Positions 12,377-23,649 of a stretch of 64,000 nucleotides of DNA are shown piece by piece. Location: positions 18,140,001-18,204,000 of the forward strand of contig CM076146.1 of NCBI GenBank assembly GCA_038025085.1, read 5' to 3'. The notes below the pieces were generated by a model. That model was given only the letters and a program-made list of their open reading frames with translations, did no database searches and was not told the origin of the DNA. Source of the stretch: Tetragonia tetragonoides (Eukaryota; Streptophyta; Magnoliopsida; Caryophyllales; Aizoaceae). The position numbers were made by a program, and so were the translations under genes. The first letter of the stretch is position 1; each line of letters starts with the position of its first letter.

Positions 12377-12845
12377 CTAGCATTCTAAAGGATCAATAAA
12401 AGCAAAATAAAAAAGGTATTATCTACCCACACCACACTCAGGTGCGATAATCACAACTAACATATACACATCGACTCATATATATGTTTCAATAGCCAAC
12501 TTGCGCTCTAGAATCTTATTGCATTCAAGCATGGCCTTTCAACACTCTTTCGTACTAGCAAGTTCAAGGTTTTTAATAGACTTTGTTCTTTCTCAAAAAT
12601 AAACAAATCATAATCACATTGAAACATTCATGCCTTTTTCACATAGGCGCTTTCACAATACTCATGCTTCAAATAGCAAGTAAAATAACACATTTGCTTA
12701 CAAAAATTCCATCTCATGAATCAAATAATCAAGTATTTGTTCTAAAAAATGAGTGCTTGCCAAACCAAGCATCACAATAGCATGAATAAAGTAAAGAAAT
12801 AACATTCTAAACATAATGTCAAAACAAATGGCTCGTAGGCCCAAT
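12377..12845 (-). other. Spacer between ORF1 and gag with acceptor-like site
   Basis: About 470 bases without a frame. On the minus strand its end is T-rich (tttttattttgcttttattg) and closes with ATCCTTTAG (AG complement at 12385-12386), followed eight bases later by the gag ATG. The arrangement recurs in the other two Tekay-like copies of the window. Confidence 0.5.
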
Positions 12846-13418
12846 TTAAGTCTCAAATAGTTTCCTCAATGGATAGCGACACACGTGTGTCACCTGGACT
12901 TCGTCCATCTCCTCCTCTTCCATAGGCTCCTTATCTTCTTCAGGATCCTCCTCCTCCTTTGTATGGGTCCTTGGCTCATTGGCTTTGCCATTCAAGCCTA
13001 TGGGCCAATCTCTAACAGCGCTAGGTCTAGACGACCTTACAGGAACCTCAAGAACATGAGGCGAAGACTCCTCCTCAACCTCGACAGCGACCTTCTCAGT
13101 CTCCTCGGCGAAATACGTCTTTTCGAACGCTTGCGCACGCTCTAGATCAGCTCGCGCCTCCTTTGGAGTCATTGGGTCTTCCACCTCTAGTAAAGGATCA
13201 TACCCACCGTATTCTCAACGTACGTCTCGTAAGCCAATACTCTTGATGTAGTAGAAAGCCTTCATCTTATCGGAGGGCAGAGGCGAATGAACTCTGTGAC
13301 ACTCGTTGTACTGCAGGAACACCTCCCGCACAAGATCAAAATACTTCTCCTGGCGACCCCCTTCATAACGGAGATCCCTTGGATCCTCAGGAACAACGGG
13401 TTGCTTACGTTTCACCAT
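12846..13418 (-). pseudogene. ORF1: extra acidic protein upstream of gag
   Basis: Starting with the ATG at 13416-13418 (MVKRKQPVVPEDPRDLRYEG), the frame runs 190 codons with a single internal stop at 13212-13214. The N-terminal half is mixed; the C-terminal half is highly acidic (KEEEDPEEDKEPMEEEEMDE). I do not recognise a domain. It lies between the primer site and gag, where ordinary Ty3/gypsy elements have only a leader. The position matches ORF1 of the plus-strand relative (49224-49964), though the sequences share little beyond an acidic region. The ATG directly follows gcgtgcag, a good 3' splice-site match. Role unknown. Confidence 0.6.
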
Positions 13419-13473
13419 CTGCACGCGAGAAACAACATGTTAGTACTTCAAAACGTATGATAGGGATAATAAC

Positions 13474-13485
13474 AAACGCATACCA
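13474..13485 (-). promoter_or_regulatory. Primer binding site, initiator tRNA-Met type (degenerate)
   Basis: On the minus strand, three bases after the 5' LTR, TGGTATGCGTTT keeps the first six bases of the standard initiator-tRNA-Met site TGGTATCAGAGC found intact at 49036 in the relative. The rest has diverged. Confidence 0.6.
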
Positions 13486-13488
13486 ACT

Positions 13489-16353
13489 TGTAACACCCCA
13501 AATTTCCGTCTAATTTAAAACCATTTAAAATCACTAGTTGCAGCGGAAAAACCCTAGAAATTCGAAGTGTTACCGCCGTATTTAATGTTCAAATTAAATA
13601 CAAGGCTAGAAAGAAACACAATGTTTATATCCCAACAACGCATACTAGATAATTAACTAATAACTATCTTCCCAATTCAACTTAAACAAATAATCCAAAG
13701 GAAATAAGAAATATTAAACTATTAATTCTCATGCAAGAGAATTAATCTCATTACAAAAATATCCCGATACTACAAGAATCCAAATCTAAACCATAAAGAT
13801 AAATTGTTTTTAAAAGATATACAAACTTCCTCAGTCGTCTCTCCACTAGCTCCCAACACGAGCTATAAATCCTGTCAATCTACTCCCCCATATAGACGAA
13901 TTTCATATAGGTTCATCGTAGGCCCATCATTAAAGACAAATGGACAACAAACACAAGTAGAAAGAAAAATAACCAATCAGCTACGCTGAGTAATTCATAA
14001 CCACATAATCCAATTAAGTCTCCAAGTTAAGCCAACATGCTTAATAAAATAAATAATCATGCTTTAAGAAATAAATGACAACATGCTTAAAATTAAAGAC
14101 ACGCATCAAACACCAAATAATAAATCCAATATTAATTATTATCCATTAGCCAAGTTCATTGGAGAGAAGAGAATCGCATGAATTGTCAAAACAACCGTAG
14201 TCGATTCAATAGGATCTTAGTCCTGTGCACCTTGGCAAAAAGAGAGATCAACCGTCTCGGAGTATAGTTGACTCCCAAAGTACTTCAAATGTTCCTAAGT
14301 ATGCATACCCTCTCTCATCCCTTAGGTATACAAGAAGAACTGTCTCATCCACAAAACTTACTTGCCCAATAATCATATATGGATACAAGTAATACATTGG
14401 GGTTACGACTCGCAGACATAGACCTGCCCAATATATCTCAATAACAATTCCCATTCGCATCCTTTGGTGGATCTGTTACCAAAGAAATCTTAACTCTCAA
14501 TTCATTTTCATTTGGTGATCACATAAAAAGTAATACATATATCTTGGCATCTCAAGTAACTACTCCACAGTTACAAAATGAACAAATTAAGTTCACAATT
14601 CCGATGGCAATAATTTTACATGAATGAGCATCAACACCCTATTCACAACCACTTAACAATATACCTTTTCCATGTTTCCAATATTGTTTACCAATTCAAT
14701 AGTCAACATCACATTAACTTATTGAAACAATATGCTTACAAACATGATCCAAATAGCGATAGGCTATATCCAAACTGAACAAATGTTAATCATTTTTGTA
14801 GTCCAATAACACAAATAATTACTCCACGTAATTACAAAGATTAACATGTATTATCATATAATATGAATCCCAACAAGTAGTCATCGCTACACAAGTGAAT
14901 TTCTAACATTGATCAACATGCATTATTCACTATTCCATAACTCGATACGAATTATCATAAGGAAATAAATAACAATTATCCCTTTATTAAAATATTCACA
15001 ATGAATCCACATATTTTCTCTAGACATGAATTATATTTAGCAATAAGGCAATCACGACAACAACGTAAGTTCCTAACGTTCAAGTGCGGTAAACGGGTCC
15101 TAACAAATCCAGAATAACTAATAGTCAATCCTTTGACCTCTAAACCTCTTACTTAAACTCTAAAGATGGTTTAGCACCCTAACCATAAATTATTAAGTTG
15201 CTGAAATTTTAATTACTCATGCATGCTAAAAGACTTTTGAAACCAAACTTTAAAAAGCCAATTAGGAAAACTTTCCATAAACCCTAATTGAAGTCAACAA
15301 GTCAAAACAACAAGTCAAACAACAAAACACCACCCAACACCACCATCAACCCCCACCACCGTTGGACTGCCGCTAGAAGCGGCTGACCGCTAGCAGCAGC
15401 CACGGCAGGTGGCCGCGACAACCGCACAGCGGCTGCCCCAACGCTGCTGTGTGCTGCTCACGTTCCTACCGTGCGTTGCACAGTCAACTTTTTTTTTTTT
15501 TTTTTTGTTAATAAATTTAACAAATCCCAAATCTAAATTAAACCTAAATAATTAATAAATTTTCAGATTTAATAAAATCACAAGATCCAACCTTTAAACT
15601 CAACCTTTGATTCAAATTCACTAAAAACATCAAATCCAACCTTAATCATGATTCTAACTTGCAAAATACTAGAATCTAGAAATCCTAGATTAAAATATAA
15701 AATTGGGATTTGCTCATAAACAACTAGGGTTCATAAAACAATGAATTTGAATCAAGAACAAAACCTTTAATAATCAAAAAGCAATAAAAACATTTACTTG
15801 GAATAAAAAAGAATCAAACATGGACAACAGGATGAATTATAAAAGAGTAGAAAATCTCTTTCTTCTTCCCTTGTATTTTCGGTTGTCTAACGTGTGAGAA
15901 AGAGTGAGAGAGGCGTGTGTTTTTTTTTTTGTATAAGCAAAGTGTCAGTTGATTAGGAAGTTGAGTAGATTTAAGAAACCTAAATCTATTCCTTCTTTTT
16001 CTCAACCCACCTTCCTAAAAACTCTCCAAAACAACCTTCTTTCAATCTCACCTTTTTGGAACACAATTTTGCGAAAAAAAAATCTGATTTTCTTCCCCCA
16101 TATTTTCGGCCAGAGCCGAAAAGTATGGTCCCCCAAATTGATCACAATATTTTGGTCAAACCGAATTATTCAAGCCCACAAAACGCTTTTAATTAATTTG
16201 GCCCAATTATACTTAATTAGGTCAAAAACCAAAATCCATTATTAATTAGGCACCTTTAACATTTATGAGCCCAATTAATATTTTAAATCCAAATTTGCAT
16301 TTTTTTTAAGTAATTATTTTTTTTTAAAATGAATAATAATATGGGGTATTACA
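13489..16353 (-). repeat. 5' LTR of the minus-strand Tekay-like element
   Basis: 2865 bp, starting TGTAACACCCC and ending GGGGTATTACA on the plus strand, and aligned along its length with 4779-7576. The GC-rich patch (15360-15485) is longer than in the other LTR and abuts a poly-T run, which accounts for part of the length difference. The LTRs differ by scattered substitutions and small indels, so the insertion is not very recent. Confidence 0.9.
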
Positions 16354-16358
16354 ATTTA

Positions 16359-16719
16359 AGTTCAATTTGAGGTGTTGTAAAATATATCAGAGTTTTATGT
16401 AATGACTGTAATGACTATGTACTATTCTGCTACTCAGAAGGTGCCTTGGACTAGCCTGATTAAATGTTTTCATTCACCCCCTAAAATGGAGATTTGTAGC
16501 TTTACTACGCTTGCTTGATAGATTTCCCTTGCGGAGTAATTAGCAGATAATATGTATTCATTGGTCAACTGTTTATTTGGAGTAAGAAGTCCTTGTTCTT
16601 GATTTTCAATCAATCTAATTGTTCCTTATGGAATCAGTTAGTTTTTTTTTCGTTTTTTTTTAAGGTTTAACGGCCTTTGGCTTTTGTCAGTTCTGTGTGG
16701 TTGTTGATTTTGCGATCCT
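16359..16719. other. CACTA-1 interior, unassigned
   Basis: AT-rich sequence continuing the CACTA-1 interior after the nested retrotransposon. No frame or repeat family is recognised. Confidence 0.3.
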
Positions 16720-17330
16720 GAACTACAAAGTTTGAGCTAGGGTGATTTGTGTCCATGGTGTGAGAAGGAAAGTGAAACCCCTTTCCATGCCCGTTTTATT
16801 GTGAGAAAGTACGTCAACTGTGGATGACAGCCCCTTGTACTGTTGCAGCAAATTGTGAGGGGTTTGATAGCTTCTAGGACCTTATTATTTCTTGGCGTGA
16901 AAACCTTGACGAAAGGACGTGGCAGCTGGCATGTTTTGTGGTTTGGGGTGTGTGGTTTAGGTGGAATGAGTGGACTTCCAGCAAAAGACTAAACCTAATG
17001 TCATTGTTGTTGATCGTGGTAAACGACAGCTTGAGGAACACTTACAGTTAGTGAAGAAAAGAAGTTTCCAACATGTGCGACATTGGTGTCAAGGTGGTCA
17101 GGTGTGGATTCCACCAGCTGCAGGGAAGATTAAAGTCAATGTTGATGCTCATTTGTAGGAAGGAGGTTGGGTGGGTCTTGGTTGTGTGGGTAGGGATCAT
17201 GAAGGAAAGGTGATTTTTGTCGGTGTTCGTAAAGTCCGTGCATTCTGGTCCCCCCTTAAGTCTGAGTGCAAAGCTGCATTGGCCTTCGAGTTGCTGCTAG
17301 ACTTGGTCTGAATAATATCATGCTTGAGTT
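16720..17330 (+). pseudogene. LINE-type zinc-finger and RNase H fragment
   Basis: In changing frames the sequence shows a zf-RVT-like piece (CPWCEKESETPFHARF), a tryptophan-rich linker (WGVWFRWNEW) and an RNase H (RVT_3) domain (WIPPAAGKIKVNVDAHL, then GCVGRDHEGKVIFVGVRK and SECKAALAFE). This order is that of the C-terminus of plant L1-type LINE proteins and of related reverse-transcriptase-like host sequences. A stop follows VDAHL and several frame changes occur. No reverse transcriptase core lies upstream. It is either a 5'-truncated LINE inside CACTA-1 or a fragment captured by it. Confidence 0.65.
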
Positions 17331-19019
17331 GATTTTTTTTTTAGTTGGAATTGTGTAGTTTTAATCTGGAACTTTGCACTCTAATTTTGTTTATTGCTGC
17401 GTGCAATGTGCTTGATTTATATTTACGTGACTTGCTGGATCATACAGTGGCAACTAGCTTCTGACCTATTGTGGCAGCTTGATCTTGTGTGCTTGTGGCG
17501 GCTAGGTTTATATTGCATAACGATTGATTTGCCCTGGTTGTTTTCGGGCTTTTGTGAATGACATCTTCACAAGTTTTAGTTCTTTTGTATATGACTTCTT
17601 CATATGTTGTGTTTTCAAAATCTTTCAGCAATATCGTGCTTGATTTTTTGTAACTTTGCAATTCTAAAATTGCCTCATTGCTTATTTTTATTTAACCTTT
17701 CCCCATTGCAGGTCTCTCATCTGCACAATAGCTTTATCCTTGGTAAGAAAAACTTTGAATTTTATGAATTTCAGCTGTTAGTATCATGGTTATCAGTTTC
17801 ACGATCTTGTGCTATGTTGTTTGCCCTTTGTAATTGACAGACTGGTACAGGGAGTTACTGAACAGATCAGGCCATTGTTAATTCCCCTCCTTTTTGCAAT
17901 TAAATTGTTGTTTCATTGATTTCGGTTGGCATAAGTGCTTTAAATTAGGCTTCTGAAAATTTTGGTGTTGATTTCAGTTGGTATAAGTGCTGTAAATTAG
18001 CCTCCTGGCTTGTATTTAGTGAGCAAATTGAGTATATCTCAAAGGGATGTGACCATGTGGGTAGTTGGACAGATTGATATTGTAATGTTTGGTGTATAGC
18101 AAGAGCCTGCTAGCTATGAGAGTAATTGAGCCTTCTCTTGTGCCCTGGATTTAATCACAGATAGTACCCAAGGTTGTTATGTCAGCTTAGTGGTATGATG
18201 GATTCAAACTCCTCCTGTCATTGAAGACCAACAACCTGGTTAACCTATTTTACCAAGATACTCTTTCTTTCAAATTATCCATTTTTCATTCGTTTATTGC
18301 TTTAATTTACAGCTTTATTACCTATTCACCAGCCGTGGATTTTTGTTTTCGATTTTATTGAATCTGGTTTTGTTTAAACTTGAGTAGAAAATGTAAAGTT
18401 GATTGAACAACTAAAGGAAAGCAATCATGAGCTGTCACAGGTGATGTTAGAGATCAATATTGTAGCTTAGGATATGTTTTTCAAGTCTGTATTCAGACAT
18501 GATTTTTTGTTTTAATGTGGTTTTGCTTGCTAATAAGAGCCGCAACTCAAGTGAAATAAGCATCTAAGTGGAGATTCAAGTGAGATTAGCAAAGCTTGAT
18601 TTTACGTGCTGAACTGGATGACTTTTCATGTTTTTGATCTCAATTTATAAGACTTAAAATGCTAGCATAAATCAGGTTGCACAGTAGGAATCTAAGGGCT
18701 GTAAAAATATTTGAATTGAGGGTGCTATCTGAATTATTGCATAAATCAAAGGGCTGCAACAAGGGGGAATCAGGTTGCATAAATAGATAGTGCTATTTGA
18801 ATTGTTTGCATATGCTGGGTCATTACTCTACTTGTGAACTGTGATTGTTGCATCTGCTGGAATTTACTCTACTTGTGAACAGTGAAGGTAATTTTTCTTA
18901 GTTCATTGGGTAGTTTTCTGAACATTTAATGTAATAAATTTTCCTTGTGGAAGTGCCTCTGCCAGCAACAAATGAATAGGTTTATATATTTGTATCAAAA
19001 CCTTTTTATGTATTCAATA
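17331..19019. other. CACTA-1 interior, non-coding, with small duplications
   Basis: No coding capacity recognised. A two-copy tandem repeat of about 52 bases starts at 17916 and 17968 (ttgatttc, then ttgg, then ataagtgct). The phrase tttactctacttgtgaac also occurs twice, near 18820 and 18855. The rest resembles intron or 3' flank of a captured gene, which I infer from composition only. Confidence 0.3.
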
Positions 19020-19153
19020 ATTGAAACTTATTAGCACATATGGTAGAGCAATTGTGCTATTGCACAAAAGACGTGAGTTCGAATCCCACAGAGGCTGATT
19101 TAGTAAAGAATTAAATTTTTTGCAGCCCAAAACAAAAGGAAAAAGAAAAAAAA
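19020..19153 (+). repeat. tRNA-derived SINE-like element
   Basis: An A-box-like tagcacatatggtagagca (19032-19050) is close to the D-arm of many tRNAs. A B-box-like gttcgaatccc (19077-19087) follows at tRNA spacing, then an A-rich tail (19128-19153). The acceptor arms do not pair, so it is not a functional tRNA gene. Target duplications were not found. Confidence 0.45.
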
Positions 19154-19195
19154 GGAATGTGTGACAGTTCTTTAAAATAGTCGTCACACATTCTT

Positions 19196-20029
19196 GAGGA
19201 CTCGTCTGACAGTGAATCGACATGCAACAACATAGACATTCATAAGGTTGTCGCGCACGATGCAGACATTGGTGATGAGCTTGAGGGTGATCCTGCACAC
19301 CTCGAGGAAGCCCTCGAGGATGAGTTCGAATTTGAGGTCGAGAATACGCCAGTTGACGAGCTTCATGTCGAGCCTAACCCTGTCAACCTTGAAGCACAGT
19401 TTGACTATGGTACGGGTGTCACTGACATGCCTGACTTGGAAGAGGATGGCAACGAAAGTGACAAAAAAACTGCACCTCCTCCTCCTTATGCGAATGTGTC
19501 TCCTCCTATGGAGCCATTGTTTGCTATTGACGCTGAGCTCGAGGACATTCGTACTTATATTCATCGTGCATTCATTGTTATTCAGCGTTACAAGTACGAG
19601 AACCGCACTATCATTCACTAAGGCTTTTGGGTGGAACTCCGACTTGCTCGTTTTCCTAACATCCATCCTTGGATAGGACTCAAGGAGAAGTATGACGATG
19701 TGGTCTCAAAGAGTGGTCATCTGCACGAGAAGAAGTATGGTGAAGGTGAGCTATGGGATATTTGCTTCAAAGGCGTGGGACATGAGTTGTGTTTGTCTGA
19801 GTTCGAATGGAAAGTCAATCGTGTGCTAGTGCCTACTCCAAAGGACATCTGTGACAATTTCTGGTCGAAGAAACGCAAGCATGTGGACAAATTTAGAAGG
19901 TGTTTCATGCCTCAAAAGTTTAATCGCTATGCTTATCCTTACACACCTTGCAAGGAGATGAAGCCTAGGAAGAAGGACGATCATGATACGCCCCCTGGCT
20001 CAAAGCAAAATCCCATGGGTGTCAAGTAG
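19196..20029 (+). pseudogene. ORF1 of the Tekay-like relic, C-terminal part
   Basis: This continues the frame broken at 3674. It begins EDSSDSES and matches the ORF1 at 49224 along its length: an acidic stretch, PPPPYANVSPPMEP, DAELEDIRTYIHRAF, then FWVELRLARFPNIHPW. One in-frame stop lies at 19619-19621. Past the point where the full-length copy ends, this relic continues about 90 residues more with a basic tail (FWSKKRKHVDKFRRCF, KEMKPRKKDDHD). Both parts together give a protein of about 306 residues. The longer C-terminus suggests the ORF1 at 49224 is truncated. No known domain is recognised. Confidence 0.65.
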
Positions 20030-20815
20030 AATTAGTCGTTCAATTTAGTAATTTTTTGAGATACATTGAATTTTCAGTATTATTAATAACCCTACGTGAT
20101 CAAGATTGATGTTGGATGATGTAGTTGCTTAAGAAACGAATTTTGGTAGTATCGACTGTTTTACTACGTTATTACGTTGACTATTTATTGCTATTGATGA
20201 CATTTTTGGATTATATGATTGTCTCTATACATAATTGCGTGGTTGACTAAAAGCTTCGAATGATATCTTGTCATTCCTTTGACATGATGGGAAATTCATG
20301 TCGAAATTATGGAAAAAATTTCATTGCGCATGATTGACTTGAATATGAGCCAAAGGCTAAGTATTAATCGTATGTGAATGAAATCATTGTTCATAACTCT
20401 CCCAAAAATGTATTGAGCCTTGCTGTTGTGGATTGTGAGTGTTATTGTTTATTATTCATATGAGACAATTGTGTCTAACTTATTATTGCAATCATATCGA
20501 ACTGTTATGCATGAGAACTGAGAATAATTCAAAGCAAGTATGTTGCATAGACCTACGATGTAAGGTCGATCATTGAAACCTATATCCTATTTGCTAAGTG
20601 TTAAGATATGGGTTTCAATTACAACCTATATCTCTCAATTAGACCTCCATTTAGGTCAATTGGGACAACTTTGTTGAAATGGTAATCAATCATTGCTCTT
20701 TTATGACTCAGATTGTTAGAATGATAACCAACAACGATTGAATTGCTAGACTAGGGGTAGGTCTTACCAATGTCGTAGAACATATCACACGCCAATTGGA
20801 GCGTCAAGAGCAAGA
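20030..20815 (+). other. Relic ORF1-gag spacer and first gag codons
   Basis: Parallel to 50030-50350 of the full-length element: gttatgcatgagaac, caagtatgttgc and ctctcaattagacc occur in both. A 3' splice-site-like ttatgactcag (ending 20711) precedes the gag ATG at 20721. The gag codons soon meet a stop and lose similarity near 20815, the right end of the relic. The first 450 bases have no clear counterpart in the full-length copy. Confidence 0.55.
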
Positions 20816-21402
20816 TACCCTAACTACCCCTGAAATCATAATTGCAATGATAGGGCATGAACTTTGGGAAATATATCCAGCGGGTATAGCAATCATAATT
20901 GCAATAACAGGGCATGAAATTTCTCTATATCCCATGACCTAGGAAACAATGTAGTCCCAACTCTATGTATCTTCTTTTGTCTTTTCTTTTTTTTTGTTTA
21001 TTTTTGGCTTATGAAGCGTGCTAGCTCTACAAATAAAGTAAGAACCCGTTGGGTAGTTGATAGTACCAAGGCCAGGCTAGTACAACACCATATTTTAGCG
21101 ATTAAATACACATGCACACCGTGAAAAAGGAAATTGCCAAAGCATTTGCAACACCCCCATTGACTTCTCGGTAGCTATGCTCCATGCTCACTAGATGCAG
21201 CATGCATTCAAGAATTGCATGGAAGTAAAGATCTCAGTCTTAAACGTTTTGTGTGTCAAAATCAATATTATAGCTCTCTAAATTATTTTGAGGCTCACCT
21301 GCGGTCATTTGCTCATACAATAGCCCAATACTAGAAGGATGATTTGTACACAGTACAGTGTACAACGCAGTTTTTTTTTTTTTTTTTTTGGTTTCTTTTT
21401 CT
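20816..21402. other. Unassigned DNA with a 57-base two-copy repeat
   Basis: The phrase aatcataattgcaat, followed by agggcatgaa, occurs at 20834 and 20891. T-rich runs lie near 20980-21005 and 21371-21390. No gene is seen. Confidence 0.3.
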
Positions 21403-21532
21403 TTTTTCGAGATGGAGAATAACTCACCCAAATTTTAGGATAGGACAGGTTCGAATCCAGTGAGGGATTCATCCCTCCTTCTCCTCCTTGGTGAAACTAC
21501 CTTACCTTTAAAAAGAAAAAAAAAAAAAAAAA
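21403..21532 (+). repeat. Possible SINE-like element with A-rich tail
   Basis: A B-box-like ggttcgaatcc (21449-21459) follows an A-box-poor region. The unit ends in a long A run (21511-21532) and is preceded by a T run. No target duplication was found, so the assignment is weak. Confidence 0.3.
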
Positions 21533-21708
21533 CAGTCCACAGAGAAGGTGCAAAGGGAAATGCACACATCTAGGATATTAAAACTCACTTTGTTATTGCC
21601 ATTATGTCATGTATGACGTACTCTGCTAGATTTCTATAATCGAGTGTGTTCTTTTTCACTGAATTAAATAGTAATATGTGCACAAGAGAAAAGTAGATCG
21701 ACGATTAA

Positions 21709-21818
21709 AGTGTTTTCTTTTCCACTAAACGTTATTGAATTGAACTAAACTATACTAAACTAAACTAAACTATACTGGCCAATCAATTACTAATAAGTAA
21801 GTGGAAAAAGAAAACACT
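21709..21818. repeat. Inverted repeat (MITE-like hairpin)
   Basis: gtgttttcttttccact (21710-21726) is nearly the reverse complement of agtggaaaaagaaaacact (21800-21818). The loop of about 73 bases contains several actaaact repeats. It may be the remains of a small MITE or a simple palindrome; no target duplication is obvious. Confidence 0.4.
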
Positions 21819-22354
21819 CAATATCGTATTAGTTAATTAGGTGGAAATATTTGAACCTCTACCCTTTGCATTATCATACTCACACTCGTTTTTCTTTACT
21901 AATATACTCTCTTTCTTGTGGTTTAAGGGTATATGTACTGTTTCACATGTCAACCTAAGTACCAAACTTACAGAGCCAAGAAACTCGTACATTGCTTCAC
22001 AAATCACAAAGGACAGTATTTATTTAAATTCTATCCTACATATCTGGACTACTCATCCTCCACCGTATATATCCTGCAGCCCATTGTGAGTTATTAGGGA
22101 CTGTTTCTTGTTGCATGTTATCCTAAGCCACACAATTTTCTTTGCGTAAACAAGATTGAGTACCAAGGGGACAAATGAGATGTTGTCGCTTGTCAGTGTC
22201 ATATTTAGGAAATCTAATCTATGTTGCTTTGTATTTGAGCATAAATATACCCAACTAGGTTAACGAAAACTCCCGAGTTTGATTTTTGCAAGAATCTCAA
22301 ATTAGGATCCGAGGTTAAATAGATTTAATTGTCATTTGGAGTACACTTATTTTC
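21819..22354. other. Unassigned AT-rich DNA
   Basis: No frame with recognisable similarity and no clear repeat. The frame 21841-22089 has no family features and is probably chance. Confidence 0.3.
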
Positions 22355-23025
22355 AAAATTTTCAATTTGGATATTAAAAAATTTCAAAATTGTAAAAAAC
22401 TGGGTCATTTGACAAAACGAAGCAAAAGATTCCATCTAATTGATGACGTGGAAGTATAGGATATTCATTATACGAGTAAAGGTGACGATAGTGCGCTCAT
22501 AGAGATTATTTCGAACATAAAGAGAAATCTTAAAAGAAATAAATAAATAAATTTAGGAAAATGCTAAGTAGAAATTTTTCTGAATTTTCTTAAAGGACTT
22601 TAAAAAATTGTCAAATATTTGCTAAGATTTTTTTTTTAGATTTTTAGGAAGTATTTTCAAGAACTTCTTCAAAATTCAAGAGCGAAAATTTTCAATTTGG
22701 ATAGTAAAAAATTTCAAAATTGTATAAAACTGGCTATTTGACGAACGACGCTAAAGATTCCATCTAATTGATGACGTGGAAGTATAGGACATTCATTATA
22801 CGAGTAAAGGTGATGATGATGCGCTCATAGAGATTATTTCGAACATATAGCAAAATCTTTACAAAAATAAATAAATGAATTTAGGAAAATGCTCTGTTGA
22901 AATTTTTCTGAATTTTCTTAAAGGACTTCAAAAACAAGTTGTCTAATATATGCAAAGGGTTTTTTGAGATTTTTAGGAAGTATTTTCTAGACCTTTTTAA
23001 AAATTCAAGAGCGATTAGGGAATTT
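22355..23025. repeat. Tandem duplication with 330 bp period
   Basis: Two adjacent units start with aaaattttcaatttgg at 22355 and 22685. They share internal phrases such as attccatctaattgatgacg, cattcattatacgagtaaag and gatttttaggaagtatttt. Copies differ by scattered substitutions and short indels. No coding capacity. Confidence 0.85.
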
Positions 23026-23640
23026 TCCCTTGTTTTTTGAAGTATTTTGGAAATTCCCATGGAGTTTGTTGAATTACTGTTGAATTATTGTTGAATATTT
23101 CGATGGTTGAACATAACTTGGCTCTTTTAAGGGTATTATCATAATTGTTTCAATAACAAAAAATATTTTTACTGCCACATCATTAGTATTTAGTAAGATA
23201 GAATCTTTAATGTCGTTTATCAAATTAAATAAACCAAATTGATATAACTTTATAATGTTTAGATAGCCAAAATGAGAATATGGAAAATACTTGTACGAGT
23301 TGTACCCATAATGATCTTAGACCTAAGCACTATTTGGGTATCCATTTTGAGATTTTTTTTTCCCTGAACCACAGTGACTATTTCCCCACTATGACTTGTA
23401 AACACAGAAGGTATACCCTTTCACTCTCATTGTATGGTAGTAGATGTAATTTGTTAAGATAAACAACACCACGTTTATTCAAATCAAACTCGTAGAAACC
23501 TAATTAAAATTATGAAAAGGAATAATTGATTGTAATAAGCTGAAGTTCGGCCAGATTTACACAAAATCTTAAGTTTCAACCTTAATAATCCAAGTTGTGT
23601 TAATTTAATACATATGTTGGGCTCAAAGGAGTGGAATATT
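23026..23640. other. Unassigned AT-rich DNA
   Basis: No gene, repeat or structure recognised up to the LINE remnant. Confidence 0.3.
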
Positions 23641-23649
23641 CGATGTTAA

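Larger units (their letters stand above)
4779..16353 (-). mobile_element. Full-length Tekay-like Ty3/gypsy retrotransposon, minus strand
   Basis: Two long LTRs (4779-7576 and 13489-16353) enclose a minus-strand internal region in the order primer site, ORF1, gag, protease, reverse transcriptase, RNase H, integrase, remnant chromodomain, polypurine tracts. The 5 bp flanks match perfectly: ATTTA at 4774-4778 and 16354-16358. LTR ends are TGTAATACC and GGGGTGTTACA in element orientation. Gag-pol carries several stops and frameshifts, a substituted protease active-site residue, loss of the integrase catalytic glutamate and a gutted chromodomain, so the copy is non-autonomous. The Tekay/Del assignment rests on the integrase-chromodomain layout and on similarity to the clearer copy at 46187-57600. 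Confidence 0.92.
3675..19195. mobile_element. CACTA-like DNA transposon inserted in ORF1 relic (CACTA-1)
   Basis: The left end starts CACTAGTACAAAAA, typical of plant CACTA termini. Next to it are subterminal copies of gtgtgacggtt and accgtcacat (3738-3840). Near the right end, at 19155-19190, are gtgtgacagttc and gtcgtcacaca, the same subterminal family, but no matching terminal inverted repeat can be seen, so the right tip seems eroded. ORF1 reads in frame across the gap (3674 to 19196), which fixes the insertion. Without the nested Tekay-like element (4779-16353) the transposon is about 3.9 kb. No transposase is visible, so it would be non-autonomous. Confidence 0.6.

Noticed and set aside
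19020..19153. Functional tRNA gene
   Set aside because: A- and B-box-like motifs are present, but acceptor and anticodon arms do not fold properly and an A-rich tail follows, so it is a SINE-like relic.
19184..19676. 160-residue minus-strand and 142-residue plus-strand frames
   Set aside because: Shadows of the ORF1 relic, whose frame is supported by alignment with 49224-49964.
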